From NCBI GenBank assembly GCA_963755395.1, contig CAVWJJ010000002.1, positions 1-64,000 of the forward strand: a stretch of DNA of 64,000 nt, given 5' to 3'. This DNA comes from DAHVFK01 sp963755395 (lineage in GTDB: Bacteria > Pseudomonadota > Gammaproteobacteria > Burkholderiales > SG8-39). The notes under the pieces are model-generated. The model was given only the letters and a program-made list of their open reading frames with translations, was not told the origin of the DNA and did not search any database. Shown here in pieces: positions 46,539 through 54,772 of the stretch (position 1 is its first letter; each line of letters begins with the position of its first letter). Made by a program: the position numbers and the translations under genes.

Positions 46539-47879
46539 ATGAACGAACGCGCACGCTCCGAAGCCGTCGCCCACTCGCTCGAGAATTCGGCCTTCTTCAT
46601 GCCGTTCTCGGCCAACCGCCAGTTCAAGAAGGCGCCGCGGCTGTTCGCGCGCGCCGAGGGCATCCACTACTACACGCCGGAAGGGCGTCAGGTGATCGAC
46701 GGCACTTCCGGGCTGTGGTGCGTGAATGCGGGGCACTGCCGGCCGAAGATCGTCGAGGCGGTGCAGAAGCAGGTGGCGACGATGGACTTCTCGCCGCCGT
46801 TCCAGATGGGCCACCCGGCGGCGTTCGAGTTCGCCGACCGAATTGCCAAGCTTGCGCCCAAGGGCATCAGCCGGGTGTTCTTCACCAACTCCGGCTCGGA
46901 GTCGGTCGACACCGCGCTCAAGCTCGCGCTCGCCTATCATCGCATGCGCGGCGAAGGCCACCGCATGCGCCTGATCGGACGCGAGCGCGGCTACCACGGG
47001 GTCAACTTCGGCGGTACCGCGGTCGGCGGGATCTCCGGCAACCGCAAGATCTTCGGCGCGCTGGTGGCGGGCGTCGACCACATGCGCCACACGCACGACC
47101 TGGCGAAGAACGCCTTTTCGCGCGGGCAGCCCAGACACGGCGCCGAGCTCGCCGACGACCTCGAACGCCTGTGCCAGTTGCACGATCCCTCGACTATCGC
47201 CGCGGTGATCGTCGAGCCGGTGGCATGCTCGACCGGAGTGCTGGTGCCGCCCGTGGGTTACCTCGAGCGGCTGCGCGAGATCTGCGACCGGCACGGCATC
47301 CTGCTCATATTCGACGAAGTGATCACTGCCTGGGGGCGCCTGGGTAAGCCCTTCGGTTCGCAGTATTTCGGCGTCACGCCCGACCTGATCACCACCGCCA
47401 AAGGCATCACCAACGCCACCGTGCCGATGGGCGCGGTGTTGATGAAGGAGGAGGTCTACCAGGCCTTCATGGGCGGGCCGGAAGGCGCGATCGAGATGCC
47501 GCACGGCTACACCTACTCCGCGCACCCGCTCGCCTGCGCGGCGGGACTGGCGACGCTCGATGTCTACCAGGAAGAAGGCCTGCTCACCCGTGCCGGGGAG
47601 CTCGCAGGCTACTGGGAAGAGAAGGCGCACGCGCTGAGAGACCTGCCAAACGTGATCGACATCCGCAACATCGGGCTGATCGCGGCGATCGAGTTCGCGC
47701 CGCGCCCGGGCGCACCGGGCACGCGAGGGTTCGACGCGCACCTCAAGGCGTTCGAGAAGGGCGCCTACATTCGGTACACGGGTGACATCATTGCGCTGGC
47801 GCCTCCGCTCATCATCAAGAAGGCGGAGATCGACCAGCTGTTCGCGATCGTACGCGAGGTGCTCGCCTCGCTCGCCTGA
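46539..47879 (+). CDS. omega-amino acid:pyruvate (beta-alanine-type) transaminase
   Basis: A 446-residue class III PLP aminotransferase. The opening FFMPFSANRQFKKAPRLFARAEG, the substrate-site LWCVNAGHCRP, PLP-binding SGSESVDTALKLA, IVEPVACSTGVLVPP, LIFDEVITAWGR and the Schiff-base Lys in TTAKGITN are all present. These are typical of beta-alanine/omega-amino acid:pyruvate transaminases. ATG 46539 follows GGAGA. With the M20 hydrolase upstream it could finish reductive pyrimidine breakdown (carbamoyl-beta-alanine to malonate semialdehyde). Confidence 0.85.
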   Translation: MNERARSEAVAHSLENSAFFMPFSANRQFKKAPRLFARAEGIHYYTPEGRQVIDGTSGLWCVNAGHCRPKIVEAVQKQVATMDFSPPFQMGHPAAFEFADRIAKLAPKGISRVFFTNSGSESVDTALKLALAYHRMRGEGHRMRLIGRERGYHGVNFGGTAVGGISGNRKIFGALVAGVDHMRHTHDLAKNAFSRGQPRHGAELADDLERLCQLHDPSTIAAVIVEPVACSTGVLVPPVGYLERLREICDRHGILLIFDEVITAWGRLGKPFGSQYFGVTPDLITTAKGITNATVPMGAVLMKEEVYQAFMGGPEGAIEMPHGYTYSAHPLACAAGLATLDVYQEEGLLTRAGELAGYWEEKAHALRDLPNVIDIRNIGLIAAIEFAPRPGAPGTRGFDAHLKAFEKGAYIRYTGDIIALAPPLIIKKAEIDQLFAIVREVLASLA

Positions 47880-47888
47880 GAAGGGGCG

Positions 47889-49154
47889 CTACTTCGCCGC
47901 GGCGCGCACCACGCCGAGCCGGCGCCCGCGCGTCGGCTGCTTGAGCCGCGGCGGGGCGACCAGCTCGCGCACGTAGTTCGGCAGCGCAAACACACCCTCG
48001 TGGGTCTCGCCGTTGTAATACCTCAGGTCCTGCAGCCTGCGCTGCTCGATGCGGCGGTCGATCTCGTCCGCGGTGAAGGCCTTGGGGTCGAGCTTGTCGG
48101 AGCACACCGCCATCGCCCACAGCGAGCCGTAGAGCGGGATGTACATGGTGTAGGGGCGCACGATGCGGAACACTCCGTTCAGGCGCTGCGCGAGTTCCGC
48201 GACCCGGTCCGGGCGCGCCACCGGCGAGCCGATGTGCAGCACCAGCGCGCCGCCGGGGGCGAGCGTATGGCGCAGCTGCTGGAAGAACTCGGTCGAGTAC
48301 AGCGCTTCGGCCGGGCCCATCGGGTCGTTCAGGTCGAGCGCGATCAGATCGAACTTCTCGTTCGTCTCGCGCACGAAGCGCATGCCGTCGTCGATCAGCA
48401 CGCGCAGCTTGGGGTTGTCGAACACGCCGTTATGCACCGCGCCGAAGTGCTCCTTGGCGACGCGGATCACGTCTTCGTCGATCTCGACCATCGTGACCTG
48501 CTCGATCGAGGGGTGCTTGAGCGCCTCCTCGGACGAGCCGCCGTCGCCGCCGCCGATCACGAGCACCTTCTTGGGCGCGTTGTGCGCTGCGAGCGCGGGG
48601 TGGATCAGGTTTTCGTGGTAGACGAATTCCTCCTTCTCGGAGGTCATGTTGAACCCGTCCAGGCGGAACAGCTTGCCGTACTGGGCCGTGTCGAAGATCG
48701 CCATCTTCTGGTAGCGCGTCTGCCACTCGCCGATGCGGCGCCGGGCCCTGATGTAGAAGCCGGTCGAATCGTTCAGCGGCTCCATCAGCAGGTGCTCGCC
48801 GCGCTCGATCTCGTGCCGCGCCGCGTCGGTCGGCTGGAAATGCTCGATGATCGCGTCGAACACCTTGCGCGCCTTGGCGGAATTGTCGGCGCTGTAGTTG
48901 CACACATAGACGTCGAGCGTCAGGCCCCCGGTCTCGGGCCAGGTGTGGATCGCCAGGTGCGATTCGGCCAGCACCACCGCGCCGGTGTAGCCCGAGCCCT
49001 CGAACTGGTGAAAGCTCACGTCCATGATCGTAAGCCCCGAGTCGTTGACCAACTCGACACACTTTTCGCGGAAGCGCTTTCCGTCGAGCAGGAGCTGCGG
49101 ATCGCAGCGGCAGCCGGTGAGGTCACCGATGAGATGCAGACCGTTCATTTTCAT
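47889..49154 (-). CDS. fused S-adenosylmethionine decarboxylase-spermidine synthase
   Basis: This 421-residue fusion covers two steps of spermidine synthesis. Residues 1-125 are a prokaryotic AdoMet decarboxylase: LHLIGDLTGC, then the self-cleavage site ESHLAIHTWPE, where Ser65 should become the pyruvoyl group, and VYVCNYSADN. From about 130 on is an aminopropyltransferase: YQKMAIFDTAQYGKLFRLDG, VLVIGGGDGGSSEEALKH, VEIDEDVI, LDLNDPMGPAEALYS. One frame spans both with no internal stop. The AdoMet decarboxylase part must cleave itself, so the mature protein is probably a small beta chain plus a pyruvoyl-alpha-synthase chain. Confidence 0.9.
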   Translation of the reverse strand: MKMNGLHLIGDLTGCRCDPQLLLDGKRFREKCVELVNDSGLTIMDVSFHQFEGSGYTGAVVLAESHLAIHTWPETGGLTLDVYVCNYSADNSAKARKVFDAIIEHFQPTDAARHEIERGEHLLMEPLNDSTGFYIRARRRIGEWQTRYQKMAIFDTAQYGKLFRLDGFNMTSEKEEFVYHENLIHPALAAHNAPKKVLVIGGGDGGSSEEALKHPSIEQVTMVEIDEDVIRVAKEHFGAVHNGVFDNPKLRVLIDDGMRFVRETNEKFDLIALDLNDPMGPAEALYSTEFFQQLRHTLAPGGALVLHIGSPVARPDRVAELAQRLNGVFRIVRPYTMYIPLYGSLWAMAVCSDKLDPKAFTADEIDRRIEQRRLQDLRYYNGETHEGVFALPNYVRELVAPPRLKQPTRGRRLGVVRAAAK

Positions 49155-49170
49155 TCTCCCCGAAAAACGC

Positions 49171-49209
49171 GAAGGCGCAACCCAGCGCTTTCACCAGGCT
49201 GCGCCCTTC
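49171..49209 (-). promoter_or_regulatory. imperfect hairpin in the speD-speE leader
   Basis: The 157 bp gap between the polyamine gene and nudC contains an imperfect inverted repeat, GAAGGCGCA (49171-49179) against TGCGCCCTTC (49200-49209), 17 bp before the ATG on the transcribed strand. A smaller CTTGC-N3-GCAAG hairpin follows at about 49218-49230. I recognise no known riboswitch and see nothing else in the gap. It could control translation or be chance in GC-rich DNA. Confidence 0.3.
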
Positions 49210-49311
49210 CGTCGCGCCTTGCGGCGCAAGAACGAAAAGCGTGTGTCGCGTTCAATTCGTGCAGGACCCCTCTTGGGCCGCCCCGGCGCCGAATCCGTCG
49301 GCTGCGCGAAG

Positions 49312-50214
49312 CTAGGCGCCCGTTCCAGTTTCGCCCCTGATCTGGCCCGCAAAGGCGTCGATCAGGCTGCGAGCAATCGAGATTTTACTTGGAAGTTTAG
49401 GCAATTGGAATACATCGAACCAGTCCGCAGCCTCGATCTCGCCCGGTTGCGGGCGCAATTCGCCCGCCGCCCAGTCGCAGGTGAAGGCGACCATCAGTGA
49501 GTGCGGAAACGGCCACGGCTGGCTGGCGAAATAGCGCAGGTTGGCCACCTCGACGCCGACTTCCTCTGCCACCTCGCGCTGCACGCACTGCTCGAGCGAT
49601 TCGCCCGGCTCGACGAAGCCCGCCAGCGCGCTGTACATGCCGGCCGGAAAGTGCGGGCCGCGCCCCAGCAGCAGCTCGCGGCCGCGGCGCACCAGCGCCA
49701 TCACCGCGGGCGCGACGCGCGGATATGCCGCCAGCCCGCAAGCAGGGCACACGCGCACGCGCTCGTCCGGCCGCGGCTCGGTGCGCGCGCCGCAGCGGCC
49801 GCAGAACTGGTGACTGCGGTCCCAATCGATGAGCTGCAGCGCGCGGCCTGCAAGGGCGAACAGGCGGTCGTCCAGCACCGAGAAAAGCGTGCGCAATCCC
49901 TCCCAGCTTGAGCCGGCGGGTGCTGCGGCGTCGGCCGCGACCTCCTCGGCGAAGCAGTGCTCGCCGCTCAGCCGCCCGAGATAGAGGCTGCGCAGCGCCG
50001 CATCCGCCAGCGGACCCGGCGGCGCGGCAAACGGCAGGCGCGCCCAGCTCGGGCGCGCGCGCACCCGCAGGTCCCCGGTCGGGTCCGGGCTCGGCGGCCC
50101 GACTTCCACCAGCAGCCGGTCGCCGCTGAACACGAACCAGTGCCCGGGCGACTCCGGCGCCGGGGCGCTCAGGTGCACGAAGCCCTCTGGGCTGTGGAAC
50201 GGTAGGCGGATCAC
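49312..50214 (-). CDS. nudC: NAD(P)H pyrophosphatase
   Basis: A 300-residue Nudix hydrolase that cleaves NADH and removes NAD caps from RNA. A zinc ribbon (CGRCGARTEPRPDERVRVCPACG) precedes the Nudix box GFVEPGESLEQCVQREVAEEVGVE. The downstream SQPWPFPHSLMVAF is the SQPWPFPxS signature that separates NudC from other Nudix enzymes. ATG overlaps the cbbR stop, so it lies in the same minus-strand transcript as the autotrophy regulator. That may be incidental. Confidence 0.94.
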   Translation of the reverse strand: MIRLPFHSPEGFVHLSAPAPESPGHWFVFSGDRLLVEVGPPSPDPTGDLRVRARPSWARLPFAAPPGPLADAALRSLYLGRLSGEHCFAEEVAADAAAPAGSSWEGLRTLFSVLDDRLFALAGRALQLIDWDRSHQFCGRCGARTEPRPDERVRVCPACGLAAYPRVAPAVMALVRRGRELLLGRGPHFPAGMYSALAGFVEPGESLEQCVQREVAEEVGVEVANLRYFASQPWPFPHSLMVAFTCDWAAGELRPQPGEIEAADWFDVFQLPKLPSKISIARSLIDAFAGQIRGETGTGA

Positions 50215-51152
50215 CCCCGTAGTTTAACGGCAGGAGCGATGCCGACCACGCGATCGATCAGCCCGGCGCCCTGACGCGCGAGAAAATCCTTGAACGCTTC
50301 GGCGGCCGGCGACAGGCGCTTGCGCTCGCGGTGGATCACGTACCAGTCGCGCATCACCGGCGTGCCGGCGACGCGCAGCACCGCGAGCTTGCCGGTCGCG
50401 AGCTCCAGGCCCGCAGTGTGCAGCGACAGAAAGCTCACCCCCATTCCCGCCATGACCGCCTGCTTGATGGTTTCGTTGGAACTCATCTCGATCGTTTCCA
50501 ACGGCTTGAAGCGGTGCTCGGCGAACATGCGCTCCATCGCGCTGCGGGTGCCCGAGCCGCGCTCGCGGATCAAGAAACTCTCGGCGGCGAGGTCGGCAAG
50601 CGTCAGGCGCCGCCTGCGGGCGAGCGGGTGCTCGGGCGCGGCGATCAGCGCCAGCGGATGCCTGGCGAAGGGCGCAGCGATGGTGTCGAGACCCCTCGGC
50701 GCGCGCCCCATGAGCGCCAAGTCCACGCTGTTGTCGGACAGCTCGTGCACCACGGCTTCGCGGTTGTTGACCGTCAGCCGGACTTTGACCTCCGGGTGGC
50801 GAAGCCGGAACTCGGCCAGCAGCTTGGGCGCGAAATACTTCGCGGTGCTGGTGACCGCGATGTGGAGCTCGCCGCCACCGGCGCCCTTGAGCGCGTCGAT
50901 CGCCTCCTCGGCTTCGCGCAGCTGGCGCAGGACGATCCGGCTGTGGCGCAGCAGCTCCTCGCCGGCGCGGGTCAGGTGCATGCGGCGCCCCATCTGCTCG
51001 AACAGCGGCAGGCCGACGTGCTGCTCGAGCTGCTTCAGCTGCAGCGAAACCGCAGGCTGAGTGAGATGCATTTCGCGCGCGGCGCGGCCGAAATGCAGCT
51101 GGCGCGCGGCGGCCTCGAAGATTCGTAGCTGCCTGAGGGTGAGGTGGCGCAC
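50211..51152 (-). CDS. cbbR: LysR-family regulator of the cbb operon
   Basis: A 313-residue LysR regulator. The N-terminal winged helix (LRQLRIFEAAARQLHFGRAAREMHLTQPAVSLQLKQLEQHVGLPLFEQ) is followed by the periplasmic-binding-like effector domain (ELHIAVTSTAKYFAPKLLAEF). It is divergent from cbbL across 100 bp, the standard CbbR position. CbbR proteins activate the Calvin operon and sense metabolites such as NADPH, PEP or RuBP depending on species; the effector here is unknown. Confidence 0.92.
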   Translation of the reverse strand: MRHLTLRQLRIFEAAARQLHFGRAAREMHLTQPAVSLQLKQLEQHVGLPLFEQMGRRMHLTRAGEELLRHSRIVLRQLREAEEAIDALKGAGGGELHIAVTSTAKYFAPKLLAEFRLRHPEVKVRLTVNNREAVVHELSDNSVDLALMGRAPRGLDTIAAPFARHPLALIAAPEHPLARRRRLTLADLAAESFLIRERGSGTRSAMERMFAEHRFKPLETIEMSSNETIKQAVMAGMGVSFLSLHTAGLELATGKLAVLRVAGTPVMRDWYVIHRERKRLSPAAEAFKDFLARQGAGLIDRVVGIAPAVKLRG

Positions 51153-51252
51153 AAGCTTTCGAATGGCTTATTGGTGCAATTAGAACATTTAAGTAGTCCT
51201 TATCACAACGGCGCGCTACCTTGACCTCAGACGACAGACGGAGGACGTGGCA
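51153..51252 (+). promoter_or_regulatory. cbbR-cbbL control region with LysR-type motif
   Basis: This 100 bp gap is distinctly AT-richer than its surroundings. TAAGTAGTCCTTA (51190-51202) is a T-N11-A LysR motif with TAA/TTA symmetry. A second possible half-site region, TTATTGGTGCAATTA, lies at 51168-51182. The Shine-Dalgarno GGAGG (51240-51244) precedes ATG 51253. I could not fix a convincing -35/-10 pair. Confidence 0.6.
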
Positions 51253-52715
51253 ATGGGCAAGATGGACCGAGCCGCCCCGCAGGCGAGCGAGCGCTACCGC
51301 GCGGGCGTCATGAAGTACGCGCAAATGGGTTACTGGGACGCCGGCTACGTGCCGAGTGACACCGACGTGATCGCGCTGTTCCGCATCACGCCGCAGGAAG
51401 GCGTGGACCCCGAAGAGGCGGCCGCCGCGGTGGCGGGCGAGTCCTCGACCGCCACCTGGACCGTGGTCTGGACCGACCGCCTCACGGCCTGCGACCGCTA
51501 TCGCGCCAAGGCCTACCGGGTCGACCCGGTGCCCGGGACCCCCGGGCAGTACTTCGCCTACATTGCCTACGATCTCGACGCTGTTCGAGCCAGGCTCGAT
51601 CGCCAACCTGACCGCCTCGATCATCGGCAACGTGTTCGGCTTCAAGCCGCTCAAGGCGCTGCGCCTGGAGGACATGCGTCTGCCGGTGGCCTACGTCAAG
51701 ACCTTCGACGGCCCGCCGACCGGCATCGTGGTCGAGCGCGAACGCCTGGACAAGTTCGGCCGCCCGCTGCTCGGCGCCACGGTCAAGCCGAAGCTCGGAC
51801 TTTCGGGCAAGAACTACGGCCGGGTGGTGTACGAGGCGCTCAAGGGCGGGCTCGACTTCACCAAGGACGACGAGAACATCAACTCGCAGCCGTTCATGCA
51901 CTGGCGCGACCGGTTCCTGTATTGCATGGAGGCGGTGAACCGCGCTCAGGCCTCGACCGGCGAAGTGAAGGGTACCTACCTCAACGTCACTGGCGGCGAC
52001 GATGGAGGACATGTACGAGCGCGCCGAGTTCGCCAAGGAGCTGGGCAGCTGCGTGATCATGATCGACTTGGTGATCGGCTACACCGCGATCCAGTCGATG
52101 GCGAAGTGGGCGCGCCGCAACGACATGATCCTGCATCTGCACCGCGCCGGCCACTCGACCTACACGCGGCAGAAGAGCCACGGCATGTCGTTCCGCGTGA
52201 TCTCGAAATGGATGCGGCTGGCGGGCGTCGATCACATCCACGCCGGCACCGTGGTCGGCAAGCTCGAGGGCGACCCGAACTCGGTGCAGGGCTTCTACGA
52301 CATGCTGCGCGAGGACCACAATCCGGTCGACCTGCAGCGCGGCCTGTTCTTCGAGCAGGACTGGGCCGGCCTGAGGAAGGTGATGCCGGTCGCTTCGGGC
52401 GGCATCCACGCCGGCCAGATGCATCAGTTGCTGCACTATCTGGGCGAGGACGTAGTGCTGCAGTTCGGCGGCGGCACCATCGGCCACCCGATGGGCATCG
52501 CCGCCGGCGCGACCGCCAACCGCGTCGCGCTCGAGGCGATGGTCCTGGCGCGGAACGAGGGCCGCGACATCTGGAACGAGGGGCCGCAGATCCTCGAGCA
52601 GGCCGCGCGCCAGTGCACCCCGCTCAAGCAGGCGCTCGAGACCTGGAAGGACGTGACCTTCGACTACGCCTCGACCGACACGGCCGATTTCGTGCCCGCC
52701 GCGACCCCCGCCTGA
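51253..52715 (+). CDS. cbbL: RuBisCO large subunit, form IC (red type), two frameshifts
   Basis: Catalytic subunit of RuBisCO. Key segments: KPKLGLSGKNYGR (catalytic Lys), GLDFTKDDENINSQPF (carbamylated Lys and Mg ligands Asp/Glu), HLHRAGHSTYT, GTVVGKLEGDP (loop 6 Lys) and the phosphate-binding SGGIHAGQM and GGGTIGHP. The red-type N-terminus and CbbX partner place it in form IC. Extra bases near 51580 and 51992 break it; corrected length is 486 residues, exactly typical. ATG 51253 has GGAGG eight bases upstream; the GTG at 51247 is too close to it. Confidence 0.95.
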
Positions 52716-52730
52716 TCCCGGAGACCCGCC

Positions 52731-53147
52731 ATGAGATTGACCCAAGGCAGCTTTTCCTTCCTGCCCGACCTGAGCGACGCGCAGATCCGGGCGCAGATCG
52801 AGTACTGTCTCGGCCGCGGCTGGGCGGTTTCGGTCGAGTACACCGACGACCCGCACCCGCGCAACACCTATTGGGAGATGTACGGCATGCCGATGTTCGA
52901 CCTGAAGGACGCGGCCGGCGTGATGGCCGAGATCGACGCCTGCCGCAAGACCTTCCCGCGTCACTACGTCAAGGTAAACGCGTTCGACGCCACGCACGGC
53001 TGGGAGGCGCTGCGCCTTTCGTTCATCGTCAACCGGCCGCCGAACGAGCCCGGCTTCGCGCTGGAGCGCGAAGAAGGCCCGGGCCGAATGCAGCGCTACC
53101 GGATTCGCGCCTACGCAGCCGAGCGCCCGGAGGGCGAGCGCTACTGA
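52731..53147 (+). CDS. cbbS: RuBisCO small subunit, form IC
   Basis: A 138-residue small subunit. RLTQGSFSFLPDLSDAQIRAQIEYCLGRGW and the segment NTYWEMYGMPMFDLKDA are standard. The long C-terminal extension (NRPPNEPGFALEREEGPGRMQRYRI onward) is the beta-hairpin tail found only in red-type small subunits, where it lines the central pore. It follows cbbL by 15 bp, and the cbbX ATG shares a base with its stop. Frame intact. Confidence 0.96.
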   Translation: MRLTQGSFSFLPDLSDAQIRAQIEYCLGRGWAVSVEYTDDPHPRNTYWEMYGMPMFDLKDAAGVMAEIDACRKTFPRHYVKVNAFDATHGWEALRLSFIVNRPPNEPGFALEREEGPGRMQRYRIRAYAAERPEGERY

Positions 53148-54044
53148 TGTCCGCGCCGGAGAGCCTGCCGCTCGACCTGGAGCAGCTGTACCGCGACTCG
53201 AACGTCGCGGGCGCGCTCGAGGCGCTCGAGCGCGAGCTCGTCGGGCTGGTGCCGGTGAAGACGCGCATGCGCGAAATCGCCGCGCTGCTGGTGGTCGACA
53301 AGCTGCGCCGCTCGGTCGGGCTGGAGGCGGGCGCGCCCTCGCTGCACATGTGCTTCACCGGCAACCCCGGCACCGGCAAGACCACGGTCGCGCTGCGCAT
53401 GGCCGAAATCCTGCATCGCGCTCGGCTATTCGCGGAAAGGGCACCTGGTCGCGGTCACGCGCGACGACCTGGTCGGGCAGTACATCGGCCACACCGCGCC
53501 CAAGACCAAGGAAGTGCTCAAGCGCGCCATGGGCGGCGTGCTGTTCATCGACGAGGCCTATTACCTCTACCGGCCCGAGAACGAGCGCGACTACGGCCAG
53601 GAAGCGATCGAGATCCTGCTGCAGGTGATGGAGAACCAGCGCGAGGACCTGGTGGTCATCCTGGCCGGCTACAAGGACCGGATGGAAAGGTTCTTCTCCT
53701 CCAACCCGGGCATGGCCTCGCGCATCGCGCACCATATCGACTTTCCCGACTACGACGAGCGCGAACTGCTCGCGATCGCCGGCCTGATGCTGGACAACAT
53801 GAAATACCGCCTCGACGCCGGCGGCGAGGCCGCGCTGCGCGAGTACATCGCGTTGAGGAAAACGCGGCCGCACTTCGCCAATGCGCGCTCGATCCGCAAC
53901 GCGCTCGACCGGGCGCGTCTGCGCCAGGCGAAGAGACTGTTCGAGCGGCGCGGCACGCCGCTCACGCGCGAGGCGCTGATGACCATCACGGGCGAGGACA
54001 TTCGCGCAAGCCGTGTGTTCGAAGCCGCAGGAGAATCCAGATGA
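53147..54044 (+). CDS. cbbX: red-type RuBisCO activase CbbX, one frameshift
   Basis: This hexameric AAA+ remodeller pulls on the RuBisCO large-subunit C-terminus to release inhibitory sugar phosphates. Walker A is GNPGTGKTT, Walker B is VLFIDEAYYLY, and VGQYIGHTAPKTKEVLKRA is the conserved pore-loop region. One extra base near 53420 breaks the frame; corrected length is 298 residues. Its presence with cbbS's long tail is consistent with form IC enzyme. Confidence 0.95.
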
Positions 54045-54769
54045 ATCTGCAAGCCCTGATCTTCGATGTCGACGGAACCATCGCGGACACTGAGGAAGTG
54101 CACCGCCAGGCGTTCAACGCTGCATTTCTCGCCATGGACCTGGGATGGAACTGGAGCGAGGCGGAATACATGGCGCTGCTCAGGATTTCGGGCGGGCCCG
54201 AGCGCCTCGCGCACTACGTTTCGAGCCTCAGGACGAGTCCGGCGGAAAAGCAGCGCCTGGCCGGCCTGGTGCCGGCGATCCACCGCGAGAAGACCCGCCT
54301 CTACTACGAGTTGATCAGTGACGGCCGCGCGGCCGCGCGGCCAGGCGTGGTGCGCCTGATGAAAGAGGCCCGCGAAGCCGGCGTGAAGCTCGCCCTGGCG
54401 GCTACCAGCACGACGGCGAACGTCGAGGCGCTGGTGGCTGCCGTGCTCGGCCCCAAGGCGCTGGGCTGGTTCGGTGCCGTTGCGAGCGCCGACGAGGTGG
54501 CGCAGAAGAAGCCCGCGCCGGACCTTTACCGCAGGATCGTCGGCACGCTGCGCGTGGCGGGGGACGCTTGCGTCGCGATAGAGGATTCGGCCAACGGCGT
54601 GCTGGCGGCAAAGGCGGCCGGGTTGTTCACGATCGCGACGCCTTCGCGCTGGACCGCGACGCAGGATTTCTCGCAGGCCGACCTGGTGCAGTCGAGCCTG
54701 GACGAACCGCCACTCGGCCTGCAGCGCATCGCGGCGCTGCACGCCGCGCGTGCCACGCGTGCCGCCTAG
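54041..54769 (+). CDS. cbbY: HAD phosphatase CbbY (xylulose-1,5-bisphosphate phosphatase type)
   Basis: A 242-residue HAD hydrolase. DVDGTIADTEEVHRQAFN carries the nucleophile Asp and acid/base Asp, AATSTTANV holds the motif II Thr/Ser, KKPAPDLY the Lys, and AIEDSANGVLAAKAAG the motif IV acids. CbbY removes the RuBisCO inhibitor xylulose-1,5-bisphosphate released by CbbX, so the two form a repair pair. ATG overlaps the cbbX stop. Phosphoglycolate phosphatase (CbbZ) is the alternative; the adjacent cbbX favours CbbY. Confidence 0.88.
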   Translation: MNLQALIFDVDGTIADTEEVHRQAFNAAFLAMDLGWNWSEAEYMALLRISGGPERLAHYVSSLRTSPAEKQRLAGLVPAIHREKTRLYYELISDGRAAARPGVVRLMKEAREAGVKLALAATSTTANVEALVAAVLGPKALGWFGAVASADEVAQKKPAPDLYRRIVGTLRVAGDACVAIEDSANGVLAAKAAGLFTIATPSRWTATQDFSQADLVQSSLDEPPLGLQRIAALHAARATRAA

Positions 54770-54772
54770 GGG

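Noticed and set aside
45243..47741. Very long open frame on the minus strand opposite the hydrolase and transaminase genes
   Set aside because: It is the antisense shadow of two well-conserved plus-strand genes in GC-rich DNA. Its translation is Arg/His/Ala-rich with no recognisable domain.
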